Below, piece after piece: positions 1-6,959 of a stretch of 14,164 nt of DNA; the first letter of the stretch is position 1; every line of letters starts with the position of its first letter. Position numbers and translations under genes: made by a program. Source of the stretch: Hadesarchaea archaeon DG-33 (GTDB lineage: Archaea; Hadarchaeota; Hadarchaeia; Hadarchaeales; Hadarchaeaceae); the NCBI GenBank assembly GCA_001515185.1, contig LQHI01000057.1, positions 1-14,164 of the forward strand, written 5' to 3'. The notes beneath the pieces are model-generated. The model worked only from the letters and a program-made list of their open reading frames with translations. It was not told the DNA's origin and ran no database searches.

Positions 1-313
1 CGATGATTGGTAAAACCCGCGAGGAGCCTATGAACGCCGACTTCAGGTGTGCGTGAGCGTTGTCGTCGATGCGGTCGTGTTCGTAGTTTCCCTCGACCGG
101 GACCAACTCATTTAGCTGCTTGAGCATATCCCGCTTGACCCCCGACTCGCTCTCGTTCAGCACTAGCGAGGCCGTCGCATGGGGAAGTTGTACGATGAGC
201 AGACCATTTTTTATGCCAGATTCTCGGGCTGCTGAGATGACCTTGTCCGTTAAATCGATTACCTCGCGCGCCTTGCTCGTTGAAAAGCTCAGCTCCTTGA
301 ACCATGTTTTCAT
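1..313 (-). CDS. YjbQ/UPF0047 family protein (partial, C-terminus beyond window)
   Basis: The reading frame starts at ATG 313-311 on the minus strand and stays open to the left edge, giving 104 residues. The family signature is visible: a PHATASL segment near residues 44-50, then HD at 79-80 and D-D-N-A-H-A-H at 83-89, followed by LKSAFIGSS. This Asp/His-rich segment is the hallmark of UPF0047, the YjbQ family, small proteins of about 135-140 residues. E. coli YjbQ has a weak, secondary thiamine-phosphate synthase activity, but the physiological role is not settled. The start lies 15 bases after the stop of the upstream epimerase, so the two are probably co-transcribed. A weak GTGAT ribosome site lies just before the ATG. 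There is no obvious link to glycan synthesis, so it may mark the edge of the glycan locus. About 30-35 residues should be missing beyond the window. Confidence 0.85.
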   Translation of the reverse strand, partial: MKTWFKELSFSTSKAREVIDLTDKVISAARESGIKNGLLIVQLPHATASLVLNESESGVKRDMLKQLNELVPVEGNYEHDRIDDNAHAHLKSAFIGSSRVLPII

Positions 314-328
314 AAAATCACAGTTTTG

Positions 329-1234
329 TTACTGTTTTTTGGGACGTCCTTTTCCATAATACTCTGCTGTTCTCCTGACCCCATCCTCAAGCTTCACTGT
401 TGGCGCCCAAGACAACTCACGTTTCACCAAGCTTATGTCAGCTTGAGTTTGTTCGACGTAATTTTCTATCGGGTTTGGCAAGTATTTGATTTTTAGCGGC
501 TTTACTTTTTGTATCAATCTCGCCACCTCATTGAAAGACGTTTCTCGCCCGGTCCCGACGTTAAAAACAAAAGCTCCATTCTTGCCCGCTGCAAGGACAA
601 GTGCCCTAACGACATCATCCACATGGGTAAAATCCCTCGTCTGGGAACCATCGCCGTAAATCGTGAATTCGTCGTTAAGGATCATCTGGGTTATTACATT
701 TGCATACTTTCCCTTCGCCCGCTCGTGGGGTCCGTAAACAGAGAAGAAGCGCATCCCTGCCGAAGAAACACCGTGAAGCTGGTGGTACACTCGCGCTAGG
801 CGTTCCATCGCAAGTCGAGCCTCGGTGTAGTAGTCAAATGGCTCGGTTTGTATGTCCTCACGATTGGGTTTTGGACAGCCCCGATACATGCTTGAGCTGG
901 AGGCGTAGACGACTTTTGCTTGATTTTGTTTGGCGAGCTCCATCACGTTCATGAAGCCGCTTATCGCCTCCCCCACAAGCAGTGGGTTCTCGCGATACAT
1001 GGGCGAGCTGGAGGGAATGCCAAGGTGAAAAATCAGCTCGGGTTGAAGCTTCAATTTTAGGAGTTCTGTGCAGGATCCCTGAACGGTTTTTATACGGTCG
1101 CGAACCTTCTCCAAGTTCTCCACCGTCCCTGTCGAAAAATTATCGAGTACAGTAACATCATCTCCCCGCCCGACAAGCGCCTCAACGAGGTTTGAGCCTA
1201 TGAAGCCTGCACCACCCGTGACGAGCACTCGCAT
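329..1234 (-). CDS. NAD-dependent epimerase/dehydratase (extended SDR, Tyr-x3-Arg variant)
   Basis: This 301-residue extended short-chain dehydrogenase acts on a nucleotide sugar in the cytoplasm. The N-terminal Rossmann motif GGAGFIG (residues 7-13) and the Asp-31 region fit NAD(H) binding. The family landmarks SSSSMY (112-117), FSVYGP and YGDGSQTRDF follow in order. The catalytic pair is unusual: Tyr136 is followed by T-E-A-Arg140, so the normally invariant Lys of Y-x3-K is Arg. The likely reaction is C4 (or C3/C5) epimerisation of a UDP-sugar; the substrate cannot be read from sequence. ATG 1234 is chosen because GGAGG (1245-1241 on this strand) sits six bases upstream; a TTG two codons earlier lacks such spacing. 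The gene is divergent from another epimerase at 1367 and is followed after 15 bases by the YjbQ-like gene. Confidence 0.88.
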   Translation of the reverse strand: MRVLVTGGAGFIGSNLVEALVGRGDDVTVLDNFSTGTVENLEKVRDRIKTVQGSCTELLKLKLQPELIFHLGIPSSSPMYRENPLLVGEAISGFMNVMELAKQNQAKVVYASSSSMYRGCPKPNREDIQTEPFDYYTEARLAMERLARVYHQLHGVSSAGMRFFSVYGPHERAKGKYANVITQMILNDEFTIYGDGSQTRDFTHVDDVVRALVLAAGKNGAFVFNVGTGRETSFNEVARLIQKVKPLKIKYLPNPIENYVEQTQADISLVKRELSWAPTVKLEDGVRRTAEYYGKGRPKKQ

Positions 1235-1366
1235 TTGCAACCTCCGTTCTTTCTTCGCTTTGAACCTTATAATAATTCAGCTTAATCGGTGTTCGTTGAG
1301 CAAGGTTTGTATGTCATCAGGCTTTGTCTATTTTAGTCTAGTCATGAAAAATAGAGAGGGGTAGAG
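1235..1366. promoter_or_regulatory. Divergent intergenic promoter region between two epimerase genes
   Basis: The 132 bases between the two divergently oriented epimerase genes should hold both promoters. For the minus-strand gene an AT-rich TATA-like element, TTATAATAA, lies at 1267-1275 (plus-strand reading), about 35-40 bases before the ATG, with GGAGG at 1241-1245 as the ribosome site. For the plus-strand gene, TATTTTA at 1329-1335 is a TATA candidate and GAGGGG at 1356-1361 is the ribosome site. These are visual matches to archaeal-type elements; no transcription start is known. Confidence 0.4.
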
Positions 1367-2296
1367 ATGAAGGTTCTGGTGACTGGAGGTGCGGGCTTTA
1401 TTGGTTCGCATTTGGTCGACGGGCTTCTAGCCAGGGGCCACTCTGTTACCGTCTTTGATAACCTCTCCAGCGGCACCATGGACAACTTGAAAACCCACAC
1501 AGGCAAACCTGCTTACCGATTTATCCAAGGCGATATCAGGGATGCCGAAGCGGTCGAACGGGCTTTGGCGGGGGTCGATGCCGTCATCCATGAGGCGGCG
1601 ATGATAAGCGTGCCCCTCTCGGTTAAGAACCCAGAGTTCGCCCGTAGTGTGAACGTTGATGGGACGCTGACGCTGCTCAAAGCCAGCTTGGGGCATGGTG
1701 TCAAGCGATTCGTTTACGCTTCGTCCTGTGCGGTTTACGGTGAACAGGCCGAACTCCCGATAAGCGAGAATGCGCCACTCCAACCGCTTTCACCATACGC
1801 CAGCTCGAAACTCGCGGCTGAGAAAAACTGTTTGGCCTTCCATGAGCGGGATGGGCTGGAGACCGTTTGCCTGCGTTATTTCAACGTATACGGGCCAAGA
1901 CAAACTACCGGTGAATATGCGGGCGTAATGATGAAATTCCTCGAACGTCTCCACACCGACCAGCCACCGATCATTTACGGCGACGGCGAACAGACGCGGG
2001 ATTTCATCTTCGTGGGTGATGTTGCCGAGGCGACCTTGCTTGCCCTCGAGCGGAAAGGCGTGGCGGGAGAGGTAATGAACATCGGAACGGGAGAGGCGAC
2101 GAGCATTAACAAACTTTGCGAGGTGTTCTTGAGGTTGGTTGGTAAGAGCGAACTAAAGCCAATTTACGAGGTTCCCCGGGGTGGCGACATCAAGCACAGT
2201 CTAGCCGATATCACGAAAGCTAAGAAAATCTTAAGCTTCAAACCAAAGACCTCGCTCGAGGAAGGGGTCAAGAAATTGTGGGAGGCTCTCGAATGA
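1367..2296 (+). CDS. UDP-sugar 4-epimerase-like protein (GalE/WbpP-type extended SDR)
   Basis: This complete 309-residue extended SDR carries GGAGFIG (7-13), Asp31 for NAD ribose binding, the SSCAVYG segment (119-125, active-site Ser), and the intact catalytic pair Tyr144 and Lys148 in SPYASSK. RYFNVYGPRQ and YGDGEQTRDF follow, and the C-terminal half is the nucleotide-sugar binding part. It probably interconverts UDP-Glc/UDP-Gal or UDP-GlcNAc/UDP-GalNAc; the motifs do not separate these. GAGGGG six or so bases before the ATG supports the start. The last codons overlap the next gene (ATGA at 2293-2296), so translation of the epimerase and the GT2 glycosyltransferase is probably coupled. The N-terminus closely resembles that of the divergent gene at 329-1234, suggesting a common ancestor. 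Confidence 0.9.
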   Translation: MKVLVTGGAGFIGSHLVDGLLARGHSVTVFDNLSSGTMDNLKTHTGKPAYRFIQGDIRDAEAVERALAGVDAVIHEAAMISVPLSVKNPEFARSVNVDGTLTLLKASLGHGVKRFVYASSCAVYGEQAELPISENAPLQPLSPYASSKLAAEKNCLAFHERDGLETVCLRYFNVYGPRQTTGEYAGVMMKFLERLHTDQPPIIYGDGEQTRDFIFVGDVAEATLLALERKGVAGEVMNIGTGEATSINKLCEVFLRLVGKSELKPIYEVPRGGDIKHSLADITKAKKILSFKPKTSLEEGVKKLWEALE

Positions 2297-2946
2297 AAGT
2301 CTGGATAGTGATGCCGGCCTACAACGAGGAGCGATCAATCGGGAGGGTGCTCGATGCCATTAAGCGCGAGGGTTGGCGCAACATCATCGTGGTGGACGAC
2401 GGGTCGCGAGACCGAACCGCGGAGATCGCTCAGTCGAAGGGAGTACTTGTCATTCGTCATAAAAAGAATATGGGGTTGGGGGCGGCGCTTCGAACTGGGC
2501 TAGCGAAGGCCAAAAGGCTGGGTGCGGACTGCGCTGTCACCTTCGACGCCGATGGACAGCACGACCCGAAAGCAGTTGGGCTTATGGTCAAGGCCCTAAA
2601 CGACGCCGACCTCGTGATAGGAGTTCGGCAACACCTAGGCATTCCCCTTCACAAGCGTCTCGGTAACTTCGGCCTGGACTTGATAACGTGCTTGTTCGGC
2701 GGGGTGCTTACGGACTCGCAATCTGGCTCGAGGGCTTTTAACAAGCGGGCGCTCAAGCGAATCCGTATCCGCAGCAACCGCTACGAGGTTTCGTCCGAGA
2801 TTATTATTCAAGCGAGGCGGAAGGGGCTGAGGCTCTGGGAGGCGCCGGTCAGGTGCTTGTACACCAAATATTCCAAAGCGCGGGGGACGACAATCACCAG
2901 CGGCTTCAAGATTTTTTGGGCGCTGATCAAGCAGGGGGTGAGCTAA
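2293..2946 (+). CDS. GT2 glycosyltransferase, DPM1/polyprenyl-phosphate hexose synthase-like
   Basis: This 217-residue GT-A fold glycosyltransferase of family 2 would transfer a hexose from a nucleotide donor, in the DPM1-like group typically onto a polyprenyl (dolichyl) phosphate on the cytoplasmic side of the membrane. Visible motifs are MPAYNEE (7-13), VVDDGSRD (33-40), the metal-binding DADGQHD (85-91), DSQSGSRAF (141-149) and the YEVSSE acceptor-side segment (164-169). There is no C-terminal membrane segment, so it is the short soluble form rather than the GtrA-fused form. ATG 2293 is chosen over an earlier in-frame GTG at 2278 because GGGAGG (2280-2285) sits seven bases upstream and MKVWIVMPAYNE is the usual beginning. 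Its stop overlaps the stop of the convergent GT4 gene by four bases. G+C content is high (about 62% at 2341-2400). Confidence 0.9.
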   Translation: MKVWIVMPAYNEERSIGRVLDAIKREGWRNIIVVDDGSRDRTAEIAQSKGVLVIRHKKNMGLGAALRTGLAKAKRLGADCAVTFDADGQHDPKAVGLMVKALNDADLVIGVRQHLGIPLHKRLGNFGLDLITCLFGGVLTDSQSGSRAFNKRALKRIRIRSNRYEVSSEIIIQARRKGLRLWEAPVRCLYTKYSKARGTTITSGFKIFWALIKQGVS

Positions 2947-4088
2947 CGCGCAACTTGCCCGTATACCTTCTCGATTAAATCTGTTATCTTGTCCCAATCA
3001 TACGGCTGCGCGAATTTTATCGCGTTTTTGCCCATTTTTTCCCTTAGTTCATTATCTTTTAAGAGCAAGCGGATTTTTTCTGCAATAGCGTCAGAACCTA
3101 GTTCCACGAAGAATCCAGTTTCACCAGTCAAGATGAGTCGTTTGTCGATCCCAAGCGGATGGTCTATGGCGATTACCGGCAAACCGCAGGCGTTCGCCTC
3201 CAGCGTCACTATGCTGGCGCCGCCTTCCTGAATTGATGGTATCACAAACACCTTAGAAGACTTCATGAGCGCCGCTACTTCGTCAAAATCCTCTATAAAC
3301 CCGAAGAACTTTGCGTTGTCCTGAATCCCTTGTTCCTTGACCAAGCTCTCCAAGTTTTTCCTTTCTGGTCCATCCCCAATTATCCCTGCCTTCAACCCTG
3401 GAAATTCCCCTTTTAAAGCAGCAATAGCTCTAAGCAGAAGGTCGACATTTTTGGGTTTAATTAGCCGCCCCAAGTAAATGACATCGAATTTCTCCGAGGA
3501 TGGGGCCACCCTCGAGATATTTCCAAAATCTATTCCATTAGGGACGATGCTTATCTTGTCCGCGCTGACACCTAACGAAATCAGGTCATCTTTTGTCTGG
3601 TCTGAGCCCGCGATGACTTTGTCAGCGAGCCCGAGCAGGATTGTCTTCTCCATGAGCCTGCCTACAATGCCCAGCGATCCAAGATATTTTTGCCAGTACC
3701 CCCGCCATACCTCATGCCAAGTGATGACGAGCGGCGAGCGCTTAGCGAGGGCGCCTATTTTAGTCGGAAAACAGTGAAGATAAGGAGCTTGATAGCAGTC
3801 TATAACGTTAAAGTGTTCTTTTAGCAAATGCGGCAAAACGGCTTTCGCGAATTTTACGGCTCCCTTAATGGATCTTCGGTCCCGGGAGTAGAGCGGCATC
3901 GCCTTACAAACTCCGTGGAGGTGCACGCCTTCCCTCACAATCGTTGGTTCTTCTCCCCACCATCCAACGCCGAATATGTGAACCTCATGCCCGCGCTTGG
4001 CTAGACGCTTAGAGAACTCATAAATCCTTTTCTCAGCGCCCCCCTTGATGAAAGGGTAAATCGCATCGTGAACATAGGCTATTCTCAC
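2943..4088 (-). CDS. GT4 family glycosyltransferase
   Basis: This 381-residue retaining GT-B glycosyltransferase of the GT4 type would add a sugar from an NDP donor to a growing glycan at the cytoplasmic face. The N-terminal domain has the acceptor-side KGGAEKR loop (15-21). The linker contains VPNGID (182-187), and the C-terminal domain has YLGRL, IGDGPE (237-242) and the donor-binding EGGASIVTLEANACGLPV segment (288-305). Glu288 and Glu297 are one residue further apart than in the usual E-x7-E spacing. The start is GTG at 4088, with GGTGGAG about eight bases upstream. It is the last gene of the minus-strand series perA-like, gmd, cupin, GT4, separated from the cupin gene by 132 bases, so it could use its own promoter. 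It is a candidate transferase for the GDP-linked sugar made next door (inference from position only). Confidence 0.9.
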   Translation of the reverse strand: MRIAYVHDAIYPFIKGGAEKRIYEFSKRLAKRGHEVHIFGVGWWGEEPTIVREGVHLHGVCKAMPLYSRDRRSIKGAVKFAKAVLPHLLKEHFNVIDCYQAPYLHCFPTKIGALAKRSPLVITWHEVWRGYWQKYLGSLGIVGRLMEKTILLGLADKVIAGSDQTKDDLISLGVSADKISIVPNGIDFGNISRVAPSSEKFDVIYLGRLIKPKNVDLLLRAIAALKGEFPGLKAGIIGDGPERKNLESLVKEQGIQDNAKFFGFIEDFDEVAALMKSSKVFVIPSIQEGGASIVTLEANACGLPVIAIDHPLGIDKRLILTGETGFFVELGSDAIAEKIRLLLKDNELREKMGKNAIKFAQPYDWDKITDLIEKVYGQVAR

Positions 4089-4220
4089 TTTTTCTCCACC
4101 TTACATTTTGTAATGTATTTTGGGGCCGGCCTGATAAGACTTTTCAGGAACTGGAGTCTGGACGAACTCTACGTTAAATGGGGACTCAAAAATTATCTTT
4201 GGTTACGTGGTATTCATAGC
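4089..4220 (-). other. Spacer between cupin and GT4 genes
   Basis: These 132 bases hold no convincing gene; reading frames on the minus strand are broken by early stops. An AT-rich stretch at about 4102-4124 (AAAATACATTACAAAATG on the minus strand) could contain a TATA-like element, but it lies close to the GTG start and the ribosome site GGTGGAG, so this remains a guess. Confidence 0.3.
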
Positions 4221-4610
4221 TTACCCTTTTGCATCAAAATATTCCTTGTCTCTTTCAACTCCGAGATATGGTCCCTGTTTGACCTCAACAATTTTGGAGT
4301 TTTCTTGGATGTTAAATCCATGCCCGCCGCCGGGAAGCAAAATGGTATCCCCGGCGTTAAGAATCACATTCTTAATTTTTTCACCCTTTTCACTGTAAAA
4401 AACAACTTCCATCTTTCCGCGTTGCATATGCAGAACTTCCTGCACGTTTTTATGGATGTGGGGTTTTATTTTGGTACCTCTCTTATGCTTGAGAAGCCCA
4501 AGTTGAAGCGGGTTGTCCTCGGGGGTGAAGAAATTAACGCCTTCCTTTTCAAATCCGCTGCGTAAAATTATGGCAAAAAGTTTGCCACCATGTTCCACCT
4601 TTTCTATCAT
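4221..4610 (-). CDS. Small single-domain cupin protein of a glycan cluster
   Basis: This 129-residue protein is one beta-barrel cupin domain. Cupin motif 1 fits the consensus exactly: Gly45, five residues, His51-x-His53, four residues, Glu58, six residues, Gly65. Motif 2 is GDTILLPGGGHGFN (87-100) with His97. The three His and one Glu needed for a bound divalent metal are therefore present. A conserved-looking tail EVKQGPYLG (109-117) follows. Cupins in sugar loci can be ketoisomerases, epimerases or binding proteins. This one does not resemble the FdtA/RmlC signatures I know, so the reaction is unknown. It sits three bases after gmd and is surely co-transcribed, suggesting it acts on, or senses, a GDP-6-deoxy-4-ketohexose-derived sugar. 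Confidence 0.82.
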   Translation of the reverse strand: MIEKVEHGGKLFAIILRSGFEKEGVNFFTPEDNPLQLGLLKHKRGTKIKPHIHKNVQEVLHMQRGKMEVVFYSEKGEKIKNVILNAGDTILLPGGGHGFNIQENSKIVEVKQGPYLGVERDKEYFDAKG

Positions 4611-4613
4611 GCT

Positions 4614-5669
4614 TTACGCCCTCTCGAGGGTAAGCGTTCTGGACAAGATCTTATCCTCGCTGGGATAATTGGGCGCATCCCATGGGAATCTTTCACCCTT
4701 TTGCCACCTCGCCCACCTCTGCATATCTTCGTTTACCATTATTTCCACTAATTTCTCGAATTTCACTTTAGGCTTCCAACCCAGTTTCTTCTCAGCCTTG
4801 GCTGAGTCACCTTGGAGATAGTTTACATCGAGCGGTCTGAAGAATTTTTTATCGGTTTTGACGTGGTCTCGCCAATCTAACTCAGCAATTTCAAAGGCTT
4901 TCTCGGCGAATTCTTTGATGCTATGGGCTTCCCCCGTAGCTATGACATAATCATCGGGCTCTCTTTGCTGCAACATTAGCCACATGGATTCAACATATTC
5001 CGGAGCATAACCCCAATCCCTTTTTGCTTCTAAATTACCAAGCCGGAGCTCTTTTTCTATCCCTAAAGCAATCTTTGCTATCCCGTTAGAAATTTTCCTT
5101 GTTACAAATTCTAAACCTCGCAGAGGTGATTCGTGATTAAACAAGATGCCATTACAAGCGAATATTTTATAGCCCCCCCTGTAAATCCGGGTTAGCCAAT
5201 AACCATACAGCTTTGCGGCCGCGTAAGGACTTGCTGGCTTAAAAGCATCTTCTTCCCGCATTGGCATATCGCTGCTTCCACCGAATTGTTCACTCGTCGC
5301 CGCTTGATAAAATCTTATCTCCGGATTTACTTGTCTTATCGCTTCCAACATCCGCGTAACACCTAAACCCGTAACCATACCAGCCCCCACCGGCTGTTCA
5401 AAAGATGCTCCTACAAAACTCTGAGCGGCTAAGTGGTATACCTCATCAGGGTCCGAGGTCTTGACCGCCTCTACTAGAGAAGAACTGTCTACTAAATCTG
5501 CGGGAATTAAGCTCACCTTATCAAAAATGTCCAAATACTGCAATCTCCAAAAATTGGGTGTGGATAGCCTTCGATAAGTTCCATACACCCCATACCCCTT
5601 TTTCAGCAAAAATTCTGCTAAGTAAGCTCCATCTTGTCCAGTTATCCCAGTTATTAGCGCTCGTTTCAT
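4614..5669 (-). CDS. gmd: GDP-mannose 4,6-dehydratase
   Basis: This 351-residue extended SDR converts GDP-D-mannose to GDP-4-keto-6-deoxy-D-mannose, the branch point to GDP-fucose, GDP-rhamnose and GDP-perosamine. The Gmd signature is clear: GITGQDG (8-14, NADP binding with TYRR at 31-34), LAAQSFVGASFE (80-91), the catalytic Thr125 and Glu127 region TSEQFG, SPYAAAK with Tyr149 and Lys153, LFNHESPLRG (176-185), and GNLEAKRDWGYAPEYV (211-226). Length agrees with the family (about 340-375). No strong ribosome site precedes ATG 5669; AAATTTAA about 20 bases upstream might be a TATA element for a nearly leaderless message. The perA-like aminotransferase is upstream in the same direction (100-base gap) and the cupin follows after three bases. 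No GDP-fucose synthase or reductase is present in the window, which favours perosamine as the end product. Confidence 0.95.
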   Translation of the reverse strand: MKRALITGITGQDGAYLAEFLLKKGYGVYGTYRRLSTPNFWRLQYLDIFDKVSLIPADLVDSSSLVEAVKTSDPDEVYHLAAQSFVGASFEQPVGAGMVTGLGVTRMLEAIRQVNPEIRFYQAATSEQFGGSSDMPMREEDAFKPASPYAAAKLYGYWLTRIYRGGYKIFACNGILFNHESPLRGLEFVTRKISNGIAKIALGIEKELRLGNLEAKRDWGYAPEYVESMWLMLQQREPDDYVIATGEAHSIKEFAEKAFEIAELDWRDHVKTDKKFFRPLDVNYLQGDSAKAEKKLGWKPKVKFEKLVEIMVNEDMQRWARWQKGERFPWDAPNYPSEDKILSRTLTLERA

Positions 5670-5769
5670 TTAAATCACAAGCTTCTTAAATTTCAGCCCC
5701 AATCAATTTAAGCCTAATCCTTACTTTTTTGAGAGTTACACACAATCATGCTTCTCTACAATTTTGCCA

Positions 5770-6879
5770 TCATTTTCTCGCCGAAATGACAGCATTGGCG
5801 ATGAATTCAATCTGCTCTTTAGTTAGGGTATTACCCGAGGGGAGGTTTATTCCTTTCCTCCCGATCTCCTCTGCAACCGGGTATTTTTCGCCCATGTATC
5901 GCTTTGCGTAGACGGGCTGAGTGTGAATAGGGTAGAAGGCCGACCTCGTGTCGATGCCCCTTTCTTTCAAGTGCTTCATCAGTTCATCCCTGCCTATGCC
6001 AAAGGAGTCCTCTATCAGCACCGTGTACATCCAGTAAACGTTTTTCGCCCAAGGGGCTTCTGGAGGCAGAGTTATCCCCACCGTATCCTTGAGCAGCGAG
6101 TTGTACAGCTTGGCGTTGCGCCTCCGGGTTTCCACAGACTCGTCTATTAACTCCATTTGGGCGACACCAATAGCGGCCTGAAGGTTCGTCATCCGGTAGT
6201 TGAATCCTATGTACCGATGGATGAAGCGCTTTGGCTCAAATGCATGGTCGCGCAGTAGCCTTGCCATTTCCGCTATTTTTTCATCGTTTGTGATGACCAT
6301 CCCGCCCTCGCCTGTTGTTACGATCTTGTTGGCGTAGAAACTGAAGCAGCCTGCGTCGCCCAGAGCGCCTACCCGCTTTCCCTTATACTCTGCCCCGTGC
6401 GCCTCGGCCGCGTCCTCGATAACGTGGAGGTCGTGCTTTTCCGCGATTTCGAGAATCGGATTCATATCGGCGGGATGACCGTAAGCATGCACAACCATGA
6501 CGGCTTTGGTCCTTTTCGTGATCTTATCCTCGACCTTGATCGGATCCATGTTCCAAGTCATGGGCTCGGAGTCCACCAACACCGGCTTGGCTCCAGTATA
6601 GGTCACGGAGTTGGCGGTTGCAATCATCGTAAAACTCGGGATTATCACTTCGTCCCCCGTCTTAACCCCCAGACTGGCTAGAGCGAGGTGCAGGGCTGTG
6701 GTCCCATTGCAAGTGGCTATTCCATACTTCGCACCGCAATACCGGCTGAATTTTTCCTCGAACTCGGTGATGTACTTCCCCTTCGAGGAGATCCAGTTGG
6801 TCTTGATGCAGTCGATGACGTTCTCCAGCTCCTTTTTGCCCAGCTTAGGTTCACATACCGGGATCATTTTTAGTCTCAT
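5770..6879 (-). CDS. perA: DegT/DnrJ/EryC1 aminotransferase, probable GDP-perosamine synthase
   Basis: This PLP enzyme (369 residues from ATG 6879) probably transaminates GDP-4-keto-6-deoxymannose with glutamate to give GDP-perosamine. Numbered from the internal Met at 6867, it has WISSKGKYI (25-33), NGTTALHLAL (54-63), PSFTMIATANSVTYTGA (77-93), VHAYGHPADM (126-135), IEDAAEAHGA (150-159, PLP-contacting Asp152) and NKIVTTGEGGM with the Schiff-base Lys181. These segments match the PerA group of E. coli O157 and Caulobacter much more closely than other DegT enzymes, as far as I recall those sequences. Adjacency to gmd, whose product is the PerA substrate, supports the call. Two starts are possible, ATG 6879 (MRLK) or ATG 6867 (MIPV, where most relatives begin). 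A TTG at 6945 lacks a ribosome site and would run into the divergent promoter. Confidence 0.88.
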   Translation of the reverse strand: MRLKMIPVCEPKLGKKELENVIDCIKTNWISSKGKYITEFEEKFSRYCGAKYGIATCNGTTALHLALASLGVKTGDEVIIPSFTMIATANSVTYTGAKPVLVDSEPMTWNMDPIKVEDKITKRTKAVMVVHAYGHPADMNPILEIAEKHDLHVIEDAAEAHGAEYKGKRVGALGDAGCFSFYANKIVTTGEGGMVITNDEKIAEMARLLRDHAFEPKRFIHRYIGFNYRMTNLQAAIGVAQMELIDESVETRRRNAKLYNSLLKDTVGITLPPEAPWAKNVYWMYTVLIEDSFGIGRDELMKHLKERGIDTRSAFYPIHTQPVYAKRYMGEKYPVAEEIGRKGINLPSGNTLTKEQIEFIANAVISARK

Positions 6880-6959
6880 CCCTGTAAACACCCACCTTCG
6901 ACTTTTTCGCCATAGTTTCTTATTAATCTGTGTAAATAAAGACAAGGAGGGCCGATTTG
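6880..6959. promoter_or_regulatory. Divergent promoter region, perA-like gene / epimerase
   Basis: These 80 bases separate two divergent genes. The near-palindromic AT element CTTATTAATC (6919-6928) reads as a TATA-like box on both strands: TTATTAAT for the plus gene, about 30 bases before a plausible start near 6950, and ATTAATAAG for the minus gene. GGAGG at 6946-6950 is the plus-strand ribosome site. A second AT stretch, GTAAATAAAG, lies at 6932-6941. One shared regulatory region would co-express the GDP-perosamine genes and the epimerase. No operator repeat could be supported. Confidence 0.4.

Noticed and set aside
314..342. Possible terminator hairpin (ACAG/CTGT followed by a T run) on the plus strand
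   Set aside because: The stem is only four base pairs and no plus-strand gene ends nearby; both neighbouring genes are on the minus strand and probably co-transcribed.
2635..2997. Minus-strand 120-codon frame spanning the GT2/GT4 junction
   Set aside because: It is a shadow of the G+C-rich GT2 gene, with no recognisable motif, and overlaps two well-supported genes.
4068..4565. Plus-strand open frame of 165 codons antisense to the cupin gene
   Set aside because: It lies opposite a gene with a full cupin motif set, has no family motif itself and is preceded by no ribosome site.
6880..6945. TTG-started N-terminal extension of the perA-like gene
   Set aside because: There is no ribosome site before TTG 6945, the extension lies in the divergent promoter region, and PerA relatives begin at MIPV.
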